Source of the DNA: a virus | IMG/VR virus record: IMGVR_UViG_3300035670_000223 | Location: 1-60,740 of that record | Length of the DNA stretch: 60,740 bases | Reading direction: 5' to 3' (one strand) | Shown: one piece after another, positions 7,241-16,044 of the stretch | Numbering within the stretch: position 1 is the first letter of the stretch | How the letters are laid out: each line of letters begins with the position of its first letter | Made by a program: the position numbers and the translations under genes | Notes under the pieces: model-generated | Databases searched by the model: none | What the model was told of the DNA's origin: nothing | The model's input: the letters and a program-made list of their open reading frames with translations, nothing else

Positions 7241-9064
7241 ATGTCAATTTTTGATAAATTAAAAAAATTATTTAGCTCTCCTGTTATTTTAAAAAATGTA
7301 AATGGCAGGCTAAAGGTAGCAGACACTTCGCATTATCAATCACAGGGAAACCCATATCAGACAAAAGTGATCGATAGATATGGAAGACTACATGGGACAA
7401 AAGGAGCGAATGTAAACCCATACCATCAATATAACGGATTTAGTGCAGCTAGACTAGATTTGTATACCGATTACGAAGCAATGGACGAGGATGCCATCAT
7501 CTCATCTGCACTTGATATATATGCAGACGAAACAACAACGAAAAATGAAGAAGGAAAGGTATTAGTTGTTAATACTGAGAATGATTTAATACGAAAAATA
7601 TTAGATAATCTTTTTTATGATATCTTAAATATTGAATACAATATATGGCCTTGGATAAGAAATCTGGTTAAGTATGGTGATTTTTATTTGTTTTTAGATA
7701 TACAAGAAGAACATGGCATTGTCAACGCATTTCCAATGTCAGCGTATGAAATGACCAGAGAGGATGGTGTAAACCCTGGAAATTTATTTGATACAAAGTT
7801 TATCTATGAAGGCCCACTTGGTAAAGGAAAATTTGAAAATTATGAAATTGCTCATTTTAGATTATTATCTGATACTAATTTTTTACCATACGGGAAGTCA
7901 ATTTTAGAAGGTGCTAGAAAATTATTTAAACAATTAATATTAATGGAAGATGCGATGATGATTCATCGTGTAATGCGAGCACCAGAAAAAAGAGTTTATA
8001 AAATTGATATTGGAAACATACCACCAAATGAGGTTGACCAATATATGAAATCGGTAATGAACGAAATGAAAAAAACACCATTTATCGATGAACGAACTGG
8101 GCAATATAATCTTAGATACAACATGCAAAATATTTTGGAAGATTTTTACTTGCCCGTTAGAGGACAAAATAATGGAACTGACATAACTACATTGAACGGT
8201 TTAAATTATCAAGCAATTGAAGATTTAGAATATCTCAGAAGTAAGTTATTTGCCGCATTAAAAATACCAAAGGCGTTTTTAGGCTATGATGAAACAGTAG
8301 AAGGAAAGGCAACGTTAGCAGCCGAAGATATACGATTTGCAAGAACCATAGAAAGAGTCCAGCGTATCGTTGAAAGTGAGCTAACAAAAATTGCAATTGT
8401 TCATTTATATGCACAGGGATTTACCGAAAATGATCTGATAGATTTTTCTTTAAATCTAACTTCACCATCAATTATATATGAGCAAGAAAAAATAAATTTA
8501 TTAAATCAAAAGTTACAAGCATTTTCATTAGCAACTGAGAACCATGCATTATCAAAATGGAACATCTATAAAAATATTTTTAATATGAGCGAAGATGAGG
8601 CCAATGAAGAAATAAATAATATCATTGAAGATGCTAAATTTAAATTTAGAGTGTCGCAAATAGAAACCGAAGGTAATGACCCAGTTGTAACAGCAGAATC
8701 ATTTGGAACTCCACATGATATAGCTACAATGGAAATACCCGGAAAAATGGGCCGACCAAAGGAATATAAATCAACATATGAAACAGATGATCATCCTATG
8801 GGAAGAGACCCACTGGGTAAAAAAGCAGCATCCGATATAAAAATGGATAAAAAAATAAATCATAATTATAGAGGATCCGCCCTTAGCAATGAAAATTCAA
8901 TAGCAGATAAGTATATACCATATCTTAATAATATAAAATTTAAAACAAATGATATTATCAAAAAGTCTATTATAAAGGAAAATGTAGATGTAGATGAAAA
9001 TAATTTCAATGATACAACAGAAAATACATTTCTGAATGAAAAAAATCTAATAAATACCAAATAA
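7241..9064 (+). CDS. 20: Portal protein, T4 gp20-like
   Basis: A 607-residue portal vertex protein. It shows the family's characteristic stretches: RLDLYTDYEAMDEDAIISSA (about residues 70-90), SALDIYADETTTKNEEGKVL, LEDAMMIHRVMRAPEKRVY-type stem region (about 230-250) and GYDETVEGKATLAAEDIRFA (about 350). It forms the dodecameric DNA channel at one capsid vertex and docks the terminase. The start has a GGTG-type weak site 7 bases upstream. The C-terminal 90 residues are Asn/Asp/Lys-rich and variable. It lies 11 bases after the terminase stop and is probably co-transcribed with it. Confidence 0.95.
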   Translation: MSIFDKLKKLFSSPVILKNVNGRLKVADTSHYQSQGNPYQTKVIDRYGRLHGTKGANVNPYHQYNGFSAARLDLYTDYEAMDEDAIISSALDIYADETTTKNEEGKVLVVNTENDLIRKILDNLFYDILNIEYNIWPWIRNLVKYGDFYLFLDIQEEHGIVNAFPMSAYEMTREDGVNPGNLFDTKFIYEGPLGKGKFENYEIAHFRLLSDTNFLPYGKSILEGARKLFKQLILMEDAMMIHRVMRAPEKRVYKIDIGNIPPNEVDQYMKSVMNEMKKTPFIDERTGQYNLRYNMQNILEDFYLPVRGQNNGTDITTLNGLNYQAIEDLEYLRSKLFAALKIPKAFLGYDETVEGKATLAAEDIRFARTIERVQRIVESELTKIAIVHLYAQGFTENDLIDFSLNLTSPSIIYEQEKINLLNQKLQAFSLATENHALSKWNIYKNIFNMSEDEANEEINNIIEDAKFKFRVSQIETEGNDPVVTAESFGTPHDIATMEIPGKMGRPKEYKSTYETDDHPMGRDPLGKKAASDIKMDKKINHNYRGSALSNENSIADKYIPYLNNIKFKTNDIIKKSIIKENVDVDENNFNDTTENTFLNEKNLINTK

Positions 9065-9080
9065 TTAAAAAATATCTACA

Positions 9081-9088
9081 TATTTATA
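9081..9088 (+). promoter_or_regulatory. Candidate late promoter element TATTTATA
   Basis: TATTTATA in the 51-base gap after the portal gene, 27 bases before the ATG at 9116. It would drive the small head genes, the protease and the bS21 homologue. Confidence 0.4.
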
Positions 9089-9115
9089 AGTAATATGAAC
9101 TAATAAAATCTAATT

Positions 9116-9973
9116 ATGAAAGAATTAAAGCATTCTAAATTCAAAAATACTGGTATTTTGTTTGAGCTTTTAGCAAGACAAATTACAGCAGATATAATTG
9201 AAGGAAAAACCTCAAAAGCAAGTGCGTTTTTGAAAAAATATTTTTCAAAAAATACTGAAATGTATAAAGAATACATTTTGTATAAGACATTAGTTAATGA
9301 AAAATATACGTCAGAACAAAAAGCATCTATGCTAATAGAAACAGTAGTAGCCACAAGAAAAAAAGTAAACAGGCAAAAATTACAGGAAGAAAAGTTTAAT
9401 TTAATAAAAGAAATTAAACAAGAATTTAACGTAGATGCGTTTTTCAAAACAACAATACCAGAGTATAAAATATACGCATCGATCTATAAATTATTTGAAT
9501 ATAACTCAGATGATAACCCATTGGATACAGTAAGATCCAAAAGTACATTATTTGATCATATTTTAAAAACATCCAAAAGTAATAAATCAGATGATGAATT
9601 TCAAATATTAGAAAATAACTATCAGTACGAATCCGAAGATATCAGATTGTTGTCATATAAAATATTAGTAAATAAATTTAATGAAAAGTATGGATTTTTG
9701 GGAGAAAATCAAAAAAATACATTGCGAGAATTTATACTAAACATTTCAAACTCAAACAATCTAAAAACATTTATAATAAATGAAATTACAAAAATAGAAT
9801 CATTTATTATTGAATCGGAAAATAAAATTGAAGATACTGTTTTAAAAATAAAAATAAATGAACTTTTAAAATTAACAATGTCCTTAAAAGAAATAAAAAT
9901 AGTTACAGATGATCATGTTGTAAAACTTTTAAAATTGCAAGAATTAAAAAATGAATTAGGGAGAATCTTATAA
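9116..9973 (+). CDS. Head-cluster protein of unknown function
   Basis: A 285-residue helical, Lys/Glu-rich protein. The N-terminus (LKHSKFKNTGILFELLARQI, about residues 4-23) is a conserved opening that I associate with proteins between portal and protease in aquatic T4-like phages. The rest has no catalytic motif. Position suggests a prohead core or head assembly role comparable to T4 gp67/gp68, though length and sequence do not match those. Its stop overlaps the next ATG (TAATG). A late promoter-like motif lies 27 bases upstream. Confidence 0.7.
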   Translation: MKELKHSKFKNTGILFELLARQITADIIEGKTSKASAFLKKYFSKNTEMYKEYILYKTLVNEKYTSEQKASMLIETVVATRKKVNRQKLQEEKFNLIKEIKQEFNVDAFFKTTIPEYKIYASIYKLFEYNSDDNPLDTVRSKSTLFDHILKTSKSNKSDDEFQILENNYQYESEDIRLLSYKILVNKFNEKYGFLGENQKNTLREFILNISNSNNLKTFIINEITKIESFIIESENKIEDTVLKIKINELLKLTMSLKEIKIVTDDHVVKLLKLQELKNELGRIL

Positions 9974-10287
9974 TGTCTATACCTATACACCCATATGACT
10001 ATCCGCCATTAACTACTGAATCATATAATGATTTCGATAGATTAGGACATCCTGGTAAATTTTTTAAATCTATTCCTGCGTCTGGGACCGTTTATTTTAC
10101 TGGATCTAATTATGGAGCAGGTGCAATTTTACCTTTGTCTAGTGCAGCGGGAACTGCATATTTGTCTGGGGGTGGTTCAATTAATATGGCAGAACTTACA
10201 GCAGGATATATACACGAACTTTCAGTCGAGCATGTGGAAAGCGCGGCAAATGTAATAATATTAATACGCAATCAGGCTGTTAGATAA
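9973..10287 (+). CDS. Small beta-rich head-cluster protein
   Basis: A 104-residue protein with low charge, rich in Gly, Ser, Ala and Tyr (SGTVYFTGSNYGAGAILPL and AGTAYLSGGGS), predicted mainly beta. This composition is unlike the Lys-rich neighbours and suits an exposed virion protein such as a head decoration or vertex protein. The start overlaps the previous stop (TAATG). No known family was recognised and the function is inferred from composition and place only. Confidence 0.65.
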   Translation: MSIPIHPYDYPPLTTESYNDFDRLGHPGKFFKSIPASGTVYFTGSNYGAGAILPLSSAAGTAYLSGGGSINMAELTAGYIHELSVEHVESAANVIILIRNQAVR

Positions 10288-10293
10288 ATTACA

Positions 10294-10827
10294 ATGGAAG
10301 ATGTAAAAGAATATATAAAACAAATTAAAAAATACATTTCCGAAGAGGATGGATCTGTTGGAAATGTAACATCAAATGTTGATGGATACAACATACCCGG
10401 TGCATTTGCTGCATCCGAAGAAGAACACGAAAAAAGAATGGATATTATCTCTAGGGCGTTTGGCTATGTCCCAGTAAAAAAGAAAAAACCAAAATATTTT
10501 ATACCGGTACACAAACAGCCACTAAAGCAAGTAAAAAAAGAAAGTGTATTTCAAGAATTTGCATCGCATTTACATTTAAATGAGGTAAGATATTCCGATT
10601 TTAAAAAAGATGAAACGTTATCAAATTCTAAAAAAATAAATGTTGGTATAAAAAAAATAAACAGATCTTTATATGAGTTAGAATCATTTATAAACCAACA
10701 TTCTAAATTAAAAAATGAAATGAATATAACAAACGATTTATACTGGAAATCTTCAAAAAAGAAATTACATAAAATCGCAGAAAGATTAATTAAAATATCA
10801 AAAAAAATTATAGAACTATCAGCATGA
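10294..10827 (+). CDS. Head-cluster protein, possible prohead core component
   Basis: A 177-residue, Lys-rich helical protein. The segment SVGNVTSNVDGYNIPGAFA (about residues 22-41) is a motif I associate with prohead-region proteins of aquatic T4-like phages. The C-terminal half is probably a coiled coil (KKINRSLYELESFINQHSKL). It overlaps the protease start by 4 bases (ATGA), so the two are translationally coupled, which fits an internal core protein that is later cleaved by gp21. The exact role is not established from the sequence. Confidence 0.65.
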   Translation: MEDVKEYIKQIKKYISEEDGSVGNVTSNVDGYNIPGAFAASEEEHEKRMDIISRAFGYVPVKKKKPKYFIPVHKQPLKQVKKESVFQEFASHLHLNEVRYSDFKKDETLSNSKKINVGIKKINRSLYELESFINQHSKLKNEMNITNDLYWKSSKKKLHKIAERLIKISKKIIELSA

Positions 10828-11483
10828 ATAATACAGAAGATAAACAACTGCTCATAACATTTGTAGGTACAATGGATATTTCACCTGCAATGGTAAATGA
10901 ATCAATGACTACTAATAATGGAAAATTGATTGTAACGGGCCCTTTGCAGCGAGCTGAAGTAAAAAATCAAAATGGGCGTGTTTACCCAAAAGAAATTTTA
11001 GTTAATGAATCTAAAAAATATTATGATACGCTCGTAACAGAACGTAGAGCATGGGGAGAATTAGATCATCCAGACAGTGCTGTTGTTAATTTAAAAAATG
11101 TTAGCCATAGAATTATAGACATGTACTGGAAAGGTAATGATTTAATTGGAAAAATAGAAATAGTAAATACCCCATCTGGTAATATATTAAAAGAATTATT
11201 TAAATCCGGTGGGAAGGTTGGGGTATCCTCCAGGGGCCTTGGAACTGTCAAAGAAGTTAATGAATCACTTGTTGTTCAAGATGATTTTGAATTAATAGCA
11301 TGGGATTTTGTATCAAACCCAAGTACTCATGGAGCCTTTGTTGTTCCAACAAACGAATCGATTATAAAAGAATCTGCTGAATTCAATAATAAAGTAAATT
11401 TAATTGCTGAAAAATACAGCAAAGCAAACAGATTAATACAGGAATTAATTTGTGAATTATCATGCGAATGTAATTTGGAGTAA
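10824..11483 (+). CDS. 21: Prohead core protease, T4 gp21-like
   Basis: A 219-residue serine protease that matures the prohead by cleaving scaffold and capsid proteins. Family hallmarks are visible: GPLQRAEVKNQNGRVYPKE near the N-terminus (about residues 37-55), the catalytic His in WGELDHPDSA (about residues 76-85) and the catalytic Ser in GGKVGVSSRGLGTV (about 130-143). DFVSNPSTHGAFV closes the domain. It lies upstream of scaffold gp22 and capsid gp23 as in T4. It overlaps the previous gene by ATGA, which supports co-translation. Confidence 0.93.
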   Translation: MNNTEDKQLLITFVGTMDISPAMVNESMTTNNGKLIVTGPLQRAEVKNQNGRVYPKEILVNESKKYYDTLVTERRAWGELDHPDSAVVNLKNVSHRIIDMYWKGNDLIGKIEIVNTPSGNILKELFKSGGKVGVSSRGLGTVKEVNESLVVQDDFELIAWDFVSNPSTHGAFVVPTNESIIKESAEFNNKVNLIAEKYSKANRLIQELICELSCECNLE

Positions 11484-11485
11484 GT

Positions 11486-12034
11486 ATGCCAGCTAAAAGT
11501 GAAAACCAACAACAATTAATGGCAATGGCTTTAATGTACAAGCGCGGCAAAATGAAAAATGCGTCTCCAGCCGTTAAAGCATTGGCAAAAAATATGTCAG
11601 AAAAAGAATTGGAAAAATATGCAACAACATCCACAAAAGGATTACCAAAGAAACTAAAGAAAGAAGAAATAGTAAAAATTTTTGAAAAATTTATAACTAA
11701 AGTTGATGATTCATATAGAATACGAAGTGCAAAAACGGGCGAGCTATGGCCGCAAAAATATGATTCATATGCACATGCATTAAAAGCATTAAAAGCATAC
11801 CAAGTTCATAAAAATGAAGTATTAGAAGATGTTGAAAAACAAAGAATTGATCAAATAAGCACCATAATTAAAACAAATTCATCGGGTAGAGTAGATGAAG
11901 AAGTAGTCGATGTGCCATCGGCAAACCTAATGATGAGTGTTTATGAAGCGTTGACTTCAATGGAAGCAAGAGCAAAATTTTTAAAATTACCTGTAAAGAA
12001 AATGATAGAGGTTTCACATAAATTAATTAAATGA
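11486..12034 (+). CDS. DUF3008-like small head-cluster protein
   Basis: A 182-residue protein. The opening PAKSENQQQLMAMALMYKRG (residues 2-21) and following PAVKALAKNMSEKELEKYAT match the DUF3008 pattern of small phage and bacterial proteins. A second part contains YRIRSAKTGELWPQKYDSYA (about residues 72-92), a small beta/alpha segment, and the C-terminus is helical. It is 2 bases after the protease and 6 bases before the bS21 homologue. The function is unknown; an internal head protein is plausible by position. Confidence 0.65.
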   Translation: MPAKSENQQQLMAMALMYKRGKMKNASPAVKALAKNMSEKELEKYATTSTKGLPKKLKKEEIVKIFEKFITKVDDSYRIRSAKTGELWPQKYDSYAHALKALKAYQVHKNEVLEDVEKQRIDQISTIIKTNSSGRVDEEVVDVPSANLMMSVYEALTSMEARAKFLKLPVKKMIEVSHKLIK

Positions 12035-12040
12035 GGTTTT

Positions 12041-12271
12041 ATGAAAAAAGTTATTACGGATAGAGTTAAAAAATACGGAACATACGTAGAAGTAAAAAAC
12101 AATGATATAGAGTCGGCATTGAAAAATTTTAAAAGAAAAGTAAAAGAATTTAGAATTTTAGAGCTATACAGAGAAAAACAAGAATATGTAAAACCGTCTG
12201 AAAAAAGAAAACGTGCAAAACGTGCATCTATTTTAAAACAGAAAAAAAATAGATTTTCGCAAGAATTATAA
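12041..12271 (+). CDS. rpsU: Ribosomal protein bS21 homologue
   Basis: A 76-residue, strongly basic protein. Residues 18-70 align with bacterial bS21: VKNNDIESALKNFKRKV matches the first helix (consensus ALRRFKR), and EYVKPSEKRKRAKRASI matches the second helix (consensus YEKP..ERKRAKASA). Length is at the upper end of the 55-76 residue family range. bS21 sits on the 30S platform beside the 16S 3' end and affects initiation. Phage bS21 homologues have been reported in some marine and very large phages and are thought to enter host ribosomes. Its own start follows a GAGG site by 5 bases. It lies between protease and scaffold, so it is probably a late gene. The C-terminus (KQKKNRFSQEL) is unlike the Bacteroidota bS21 tails I remember. 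Confidence 0.85.
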   Translation: MKKVITDRVKKYGTYVEVKNNDIESALKNFKRKVKEFRILELYREKQEYVKPSEKRKRAKRASILKQKKNRFSQEL

Positions 12272-12290
12272 TGTTTTAAAAAAAATTATA

Positions 12291-12298
12291 TATTTATT
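12291..12298 (+). promoter_or_regulatory. Candidate late promoter element TATTTATT before gp22
   Basis: TATTTATT in the 121-base gap between the bS21 homologue and gp22. It is 94 bases before the ATG at 12393, the longest spacing of the set, which leaves an unusually long leader that contains hairpins. Confidence 0.4.
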
Positions 12299-12307
12299 AG
12301 ATATAAT

Positions 12308-12381
12308 ACTTCGTATTTACGGAGTTCCAAAATAATTTAATTTTATTATAGCGATTAAATAGCTATAGAATTTTTTTCTAT
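12308..12381 (+). promoter_or_regulatory. Structured leader of the scaffold gene
   Basis: Three short inverted repeats are visible. ACTTCGT (12308-12314) pairs with ACGGAGT (12319-12325) with one G-U pair. TATAGC (12347-12352) pairs with GCTATA (12362-12367). ATAGAA (12365-12370) pairs with TTCTAT (12376-12381). The last two share bases 12365-12367 and cannot both form. They sit just before the GAGG ribosome site of gp22, so alternative folding could affect translation, but the stems are short and AT-rich. Confidence 0.3.
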
Positions 12382-12392
12382 GAGGATTTTTT

Positions 12393-13421
12393 ATGTCAAA
12401 AGATTTATTGAGAGAGGCCATAGCCGATGCTAAAGCAGTAAAAGAAACTGCATATGCAAATGCTAAATTAGCATTAGAAGAAGCATTGGCACCACACATC
12501 CAATCAATGATTTCTGCTAAATTGTCAGAAGACTTGGATGAGACGGTCACCGAAGATTCAGTCAATGAAGAAAATACTGAATATGGTACCGATGATATGC
12601 ATAAGGTGAAAGACATTACAGAAGCTGATATGGAAGATAAAGATGAAAAGAAAGATGAGTCTGTATCTGAAATTACAGCTGAAACTGTAGCTGAGGAAAA
12701 GGAAGAAGATAAAGAAGAGATGGATGAGGAAGATGACATGTCAGACCTCGATTTAGAGGCAATTATTCGCGAATTGGAAGAGGAGCTTGCATCATCTGAT
12801 ATTGGTCAAGGCGATAACAAAGAACCATCAGATGTATCATCCGCAGCTGATACCGATGATCCGGGTAAAAATGACCTCATCCATGCCGAAGGAAATGAAA
12901 TGGGCCATGATGATGAAATGAAAAAGCAAGAAGGATCAAAAATGATAGATCTTGAAGAATTGATCCGTGCTTTAAGAGAAGTGGATTCAGATGAGGAAGA
13001 TATGAATGAAGAGGGCTACGGAAAAGATGATGATAGTGATGATAAAAAAATGGAATCATTACAATCAGATCTTGCCGAAGCATATGAAGTGATTACTTTC
13101 TTAAGAAATCAAATCAATGAAATTAATCTTTTGAATGCAAAACTTATGTATTCAACAAAATTATTCAAAAAGTTTGATTTAAATGAATCTCAAAAAGCTA
13201 AAGTGATTGAAAATTTGGATAGAACAAAGTCATTGCGCGAAGCAAAACTTATCTATACAACACTTGCTGAAACATTTCATTCACATAAAACCAAAGCTTC
13301 AACATTAAAGGAATCATTTGCTAGTAATGCAATTCCATCTACAAAGCCTTCAACAACAGAAATTGTTTCTGGTGGAAATGAATTGGCAAGTAGATTTAAA
13401 GTATTAGCAGGATTAAAATAA
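12393..13421 (+). CDS. 22: Prohead scaffold protein, T4 gp22-like
   Basis: A 342-residue, very acidic, helical core scaffold. The N-terminus (LLREAIADAKAVKETAYANA, residues 4-23) is the typical opening of gp22 in marine T4-like phages. The middle (about residues 45-220) is dominated by Glu and Asp. The C-terminal helix region (LNAKLMYSTKLFKKFDLNES) is the conserved part thought to interact with capsid protein. It lies between protease gp21 and capsid gp23 as in T4. It is probably degraded by gp21 during maturation. A GAGG site lies 9 bases upstream of the ATG. Confidence 0.88.
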   Translation: MSKDLLREAIADAKAVKETAYANAKLALEEALAPHIQSMISAKLSEDLDETVTEDSVNEENTEYGTDDMHKVKDITEADMEDKDEKKDESVSEITAETVAEEKEEDKEEMDEEDDMSDLDLEAIIRELEEELASSDIGQGDNKEPSDVSSAADTDDPGKNDLIHAEGNEMGHDDEMKKQEGSKMIDLEELIRALREVDSDEEDMNEEGYGKDDDSDDKKMESLQSDLAEAYEVITFLRNQINEINLLNAKLMYSTKLFKKFDLNESQKAKVIENLDRTKSLREAKLIYTTLAETFHSHKTKASTLKESFASNAIPSTKPSTTEIVSGGNELASRFKVLAGLK

Positions 13422-13463
13422 TAAAAATAATAAAATAAAATTATTTAAATTTAGGAGAAATAA

Positions 13464-15107
13464 ATGAGTGTTAGAGAAATTTTAAGTCAAACATCTAGCC
13501 CATATAAAAAGCAGATGGATGAGGCAAAACCACTTATAAACAAGTGGGAAAAAACAGGCCTTCTTGAAGGTCTTGGTAAGGATTATGATAAGTCAGGAAT
13601 GGCCATTCTTCTTGAAAACCAAGCAAAGCAGCTTATTGAAGAATCATCAAGAACTGGAACAGCCGCAGGTTCAGAGGAGTGGGCAGGCGTTGCTCTCCCA
13701 CTTGTAAGACGTATTTTTGCACAAATTGCAGCAAAAGATTTCGTTTCGGTTCAGCCAATGAACCTCCCTTCAGGACTTGTGTTCTTCCTTGACTTTAAAT
13801 ATGGAACAGCACAACCCGGCTTTACTACTGGTGCTGGTAAGGATTCACAATCAGATTCTGTATTCGGTGTTACCGGAAAAGCTGCAGAAGGTGTAGACCC
13901 ATCTGGTGGTCTCTATGGTGCAGGTAGATTCGGTTACTCAATCAATGAAGCCTCATCAACTACATTAACAATTGCTTCATCCGTTGGTGCATCTAACTTT
14001 GCAACAAGTTCAGTATCTGAAGCAGATTATGACTTTGATACAGAGTTTTATAATACATTTTCTGCATCAATTGCAGCCGGTGAAATTTTTAAGCTTACTG
14101 TATCAAGTGCATCACTTGACGTATCATATGATCAAGAAGCTATTCGTAGCTTTAATATCAGTGGTTCTGGTCTTACTGGATATTTCCCACAGTATACAAA
14201 TACAAATTCAACTGGAACACAGATAACCTTTATTTGCCAACGAGCAGCTGCTACTACACCTGCAAATGCAGTTGTTGACTTCAGCAAGCAGCCAACGGCA
14301 CTTAGTAGAGGCGACTTTGAAGATAGAGCGGGATCATTAGATATTCCAGAAATTAATCTTGAGCTTCGCAGCGAAACAATAGTTGCTAAGACACGCAAGT
14401 TGAAGGCAGTGTGGACACCTGAATTTGCACAGGATTTAAATGCGTATCACTCAATCGATGCGGAAGCAGAATTAACATCAATGTTGTCGGAGTATATCTC
14501 GCAAGAGATCGATCTTGAAATTCTTGACATGCTTATCAAGAACGCACAGACAACTGAAAGATGGTCTGCTCGTGTTGGTCGTCAATATGATGGATTAACT
14601 GGTACATTCCAAGATCTTTCAAGTGCACAAGCACAAGCATCGGCATATACACAGCAAACTTGGTTCCAAACACTTGGCACCAAAATGCAAAAAGTGTCAA
14701 ATGCAATTCACCAAAAAACGATGCGCGGTGGTGCTAACTTCGCGGTAGTTGGACCACAGGTTGCAACTATTCTCGAGTCAATGCCGGGATTTGCTGTAGA
14801 CCCAGGAAGTGGTCAGGAAATGCAATTTGCAATGGGTGTCCAAAAAGTTGGTACATTCCAAGGTCGCTATCAAATCTATAAGAACCCATATATGTTAGAA
14901 AATCAAATTCTTATGGGTTATCGTGGATCACAGTTCCTTGAAACAGGCGCAGTCTATGCCCCATATGTGCCATTGATCATGACACCGCTTGTATACGATC
15001 CAGATACCTTTACACCACGTAAAGGCGTAATGACTCGCTATGCAAAGAAAATTGTTCGTCCTGAATTCTATGGTCTTATCCAAATCGATTCATTGGGCGA
15101 CATCTAA
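13464..15107 (+). CDS. 23: Major capsid protein, T4 gp23-like
   Basis: A 547-residue HK97-fold capsid protein. Diagnostic stretches are WAGVALPLVRRIFAQIAAKD (about residues 73-92), NLPSGLVFFLDFKYG (about 99-113), LKAVWTPEFAQDLNAYHSID (about 313-333) and the C-terminal IYKNPYMLENQILMGYRG region. An N-terminal propeptide of about 60 residues (to LLENQAKQL and beyond) is expected to be removed by gp21. It has one of the strongest ribosome sites of the window (AGGAG, 6 bases before ATG) and codon use richer in C-ending codons than its neighbours, both signs of high expression. A GC-rich terminator follows. Confidence 0.97.
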   Translation: MSVREILSQTSSPYKKQMDEAKPLINKWEKTGLLEGLGKDYDKSGMAILLENQAKQLIEESSRTGTAAGSEEWAGVALPLVRRIFAQIAAKDFVSVQPMNLPSGLVFFLDFKYGTAQPGFTTGAGKDSQSDSVFGVTGKAAEGVDPSGGLYGAGRFGYSINEASSTTLTIASSVGASNFATSSVSEADYDFDTEFYNTFSASIAAGEIFKLTVSSASLDVSYDQEAIRSFNISGSGLTGYFPQYTNTNSTGTQITFICQRAAATTPANAVVDFSKQPTALSRGDFEDRAGSLDIPEINLELRSETIVAKTRKLKAVWTPEFAQDLNAYHSIDAEAELTSMLSEYISQEIDLEILDMLIKNAQTTERWSARVGRQYDGLTGTFQDLSSAQAQASAYTQQTWFQTLGTKMQKVSNAIHQKTMRGGANFAVVGPQVATILESMPGFAVDPGSGQEMQFAMGVQKVGTFQGRYQIYKNPYMLENQILMGYRGSQFLETGAVYAPYVPLIMTPLVYDPDTFTPRKGVMTRYAKKIVRPEFYGLIQIDSLGDI

Positions 15108-15130
15108 TCTATCATTAGATAGAAGAAATA

Positions 15131-15166
15131 AATGGGTAGCAGAAATGCTACCCATTTTTATTTTTA
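15131..15166 (+). terminator. Rho-independent terminator after gp23
   Basis: A perfect 11-bp stem, AATGGGTAGCA (15131-15141) with TGCTACCCATT (15146-15156), closed by a GAAA tetraloop and followed by a T-rich tail. Confidence 0.9.
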
Positions 15167-15194
15167 TAACTCATATTATATCACTATTTTTTGA

Positions 15195-15202
15195 TATTTA
15201 TT
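15195..15202 (+). promoter_or_regulatory. Candidate promoter element TATTTATT before phoH
   Basis: TATTTATT located after the gp23 terminator and 33 bases before the ATG at 15236. Following a terminator, a new promoter is needed here, which strengthens the call. Confidence 0.5.
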
Positions 15203-15235
15203 TTAAACTAATCTTCTTATAATAATGGATTTTTT

Positions 15236-15970
15236 ATGATAAACAATACCAATGTTATTGATGGCGAATTTGCTGATTTTGAAACTAATTTTGGAAAGGA
15301 GTTTGGTATTAAACAAGGAAGAAAACAGTTAAAAAATAAAATAAAATTTGGGTTGTCTTTAAATGAAGAACAAAAAGATGCTAAAGCATCTATATTAAAT
15401 GATTCAATTTCTATAATAACGGGGAAAGCTGGTTCTGGTAAAACACTTTTGGCCTGTCAGATAGCACTTGAATATTTATTTTACCGAGAAATAGACAAAA
15501 TTATAATAACACGGCCAACTGTATCAAACGAAGATATTGGATTTTTGCCGGGTAGTATGGAAGAAAAAATGAATCCATGGGTTGCGCCAATTCATGCAAA
15601 TATGTATATGCTTGCCGGAAAAGAAAAGGTTGAAAAACTAATAGGAGAGGATAAATTAGAAATAGCTCCTATAAGTTTTATGCGAGGTAGAACATTTGTA
15701 AATTCGTGTGTAATAGTAGATGAAGCACAAAATATTACACGATCTCAAATGGAAATGATTGTGTCAAGATTGGGCATGCATTCAAAAATGATAATATGTG
15801 GCGATAGTACCCAAACTGATTTAAAAAATAAAAAAGACAGTGGATTTCCTCATTTATTTAATATGAAAGATACAATATCTGGTATCGGTGTATATGAATT
15901 AAAGAAAAATCACAGACATCCAATTGTTGAACAATTATTATCTTATTTTGAAGAAATACCGACAAAATAA
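15236..15970 (+). CDS. phoH: PhoH-like P-loop ATPase
   Basis: A 244-residue P-loop NTPase. Walker A is ITGKAGSGKTLLA (about residues 60-72), followed by ITRPTVSNEDIGFLPGSMEE, a PhoH hallmark, then PISFMRGRTF and Walker B CVIVDEAQNIT (about 158-168). GDSTQTDL and the C-terminal LKKNHRHPIVEQLL correspond to sensor and arginine motifs. The family is a very common auxiliary gene in marine phages; related proteins have RNA helicase or RNase-linked roles, but its phage role is unsettled. It lies alone between the capsid and neck modules with a promoter-like element on each side. Confidence 0.92.
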   Translation: MINNTNVIDGEFADFETNFGKEFGIKQGRKQLKNKIKFGLSLNEEQKDAKASILNDSISIITGKAGSGKTLLACQIALEYLFYREIDKIIITRPTVSNEDIGFLPGSMEEKMNPWVAPIHANMYMLAGKEKVEKLIGEDKLEIAPISFMRGRTFVNSCVIVDEAQNITRSQMEMIVSRLGMHSKMIICGDSTQTDLKNKKDSGFPHLFNMKDTISGIGVYELKKNHRHPIVEQLLSYFEEIPTK

Positions 15971-16002
15971 ACAATAACTAAAAATATTAAAGAAAAAAAT
16001 AA

Positions 16003-16010
16003 TATTTATA
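16003..16010 (+). promoter_or_regulatory. Candidate late promoter element TATTTATA before neck genes
   Basis: TATTTATA, 34 bases before the ATG at 16045, in the 74-base gap after phoH. It is placed to drive the gp13-gp14-gp15 neck genes. Confidence 0.45.
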
Positions 16011-16044
16011 CTAGTAGTTAATTATTTAATACGAGAGATTTATT

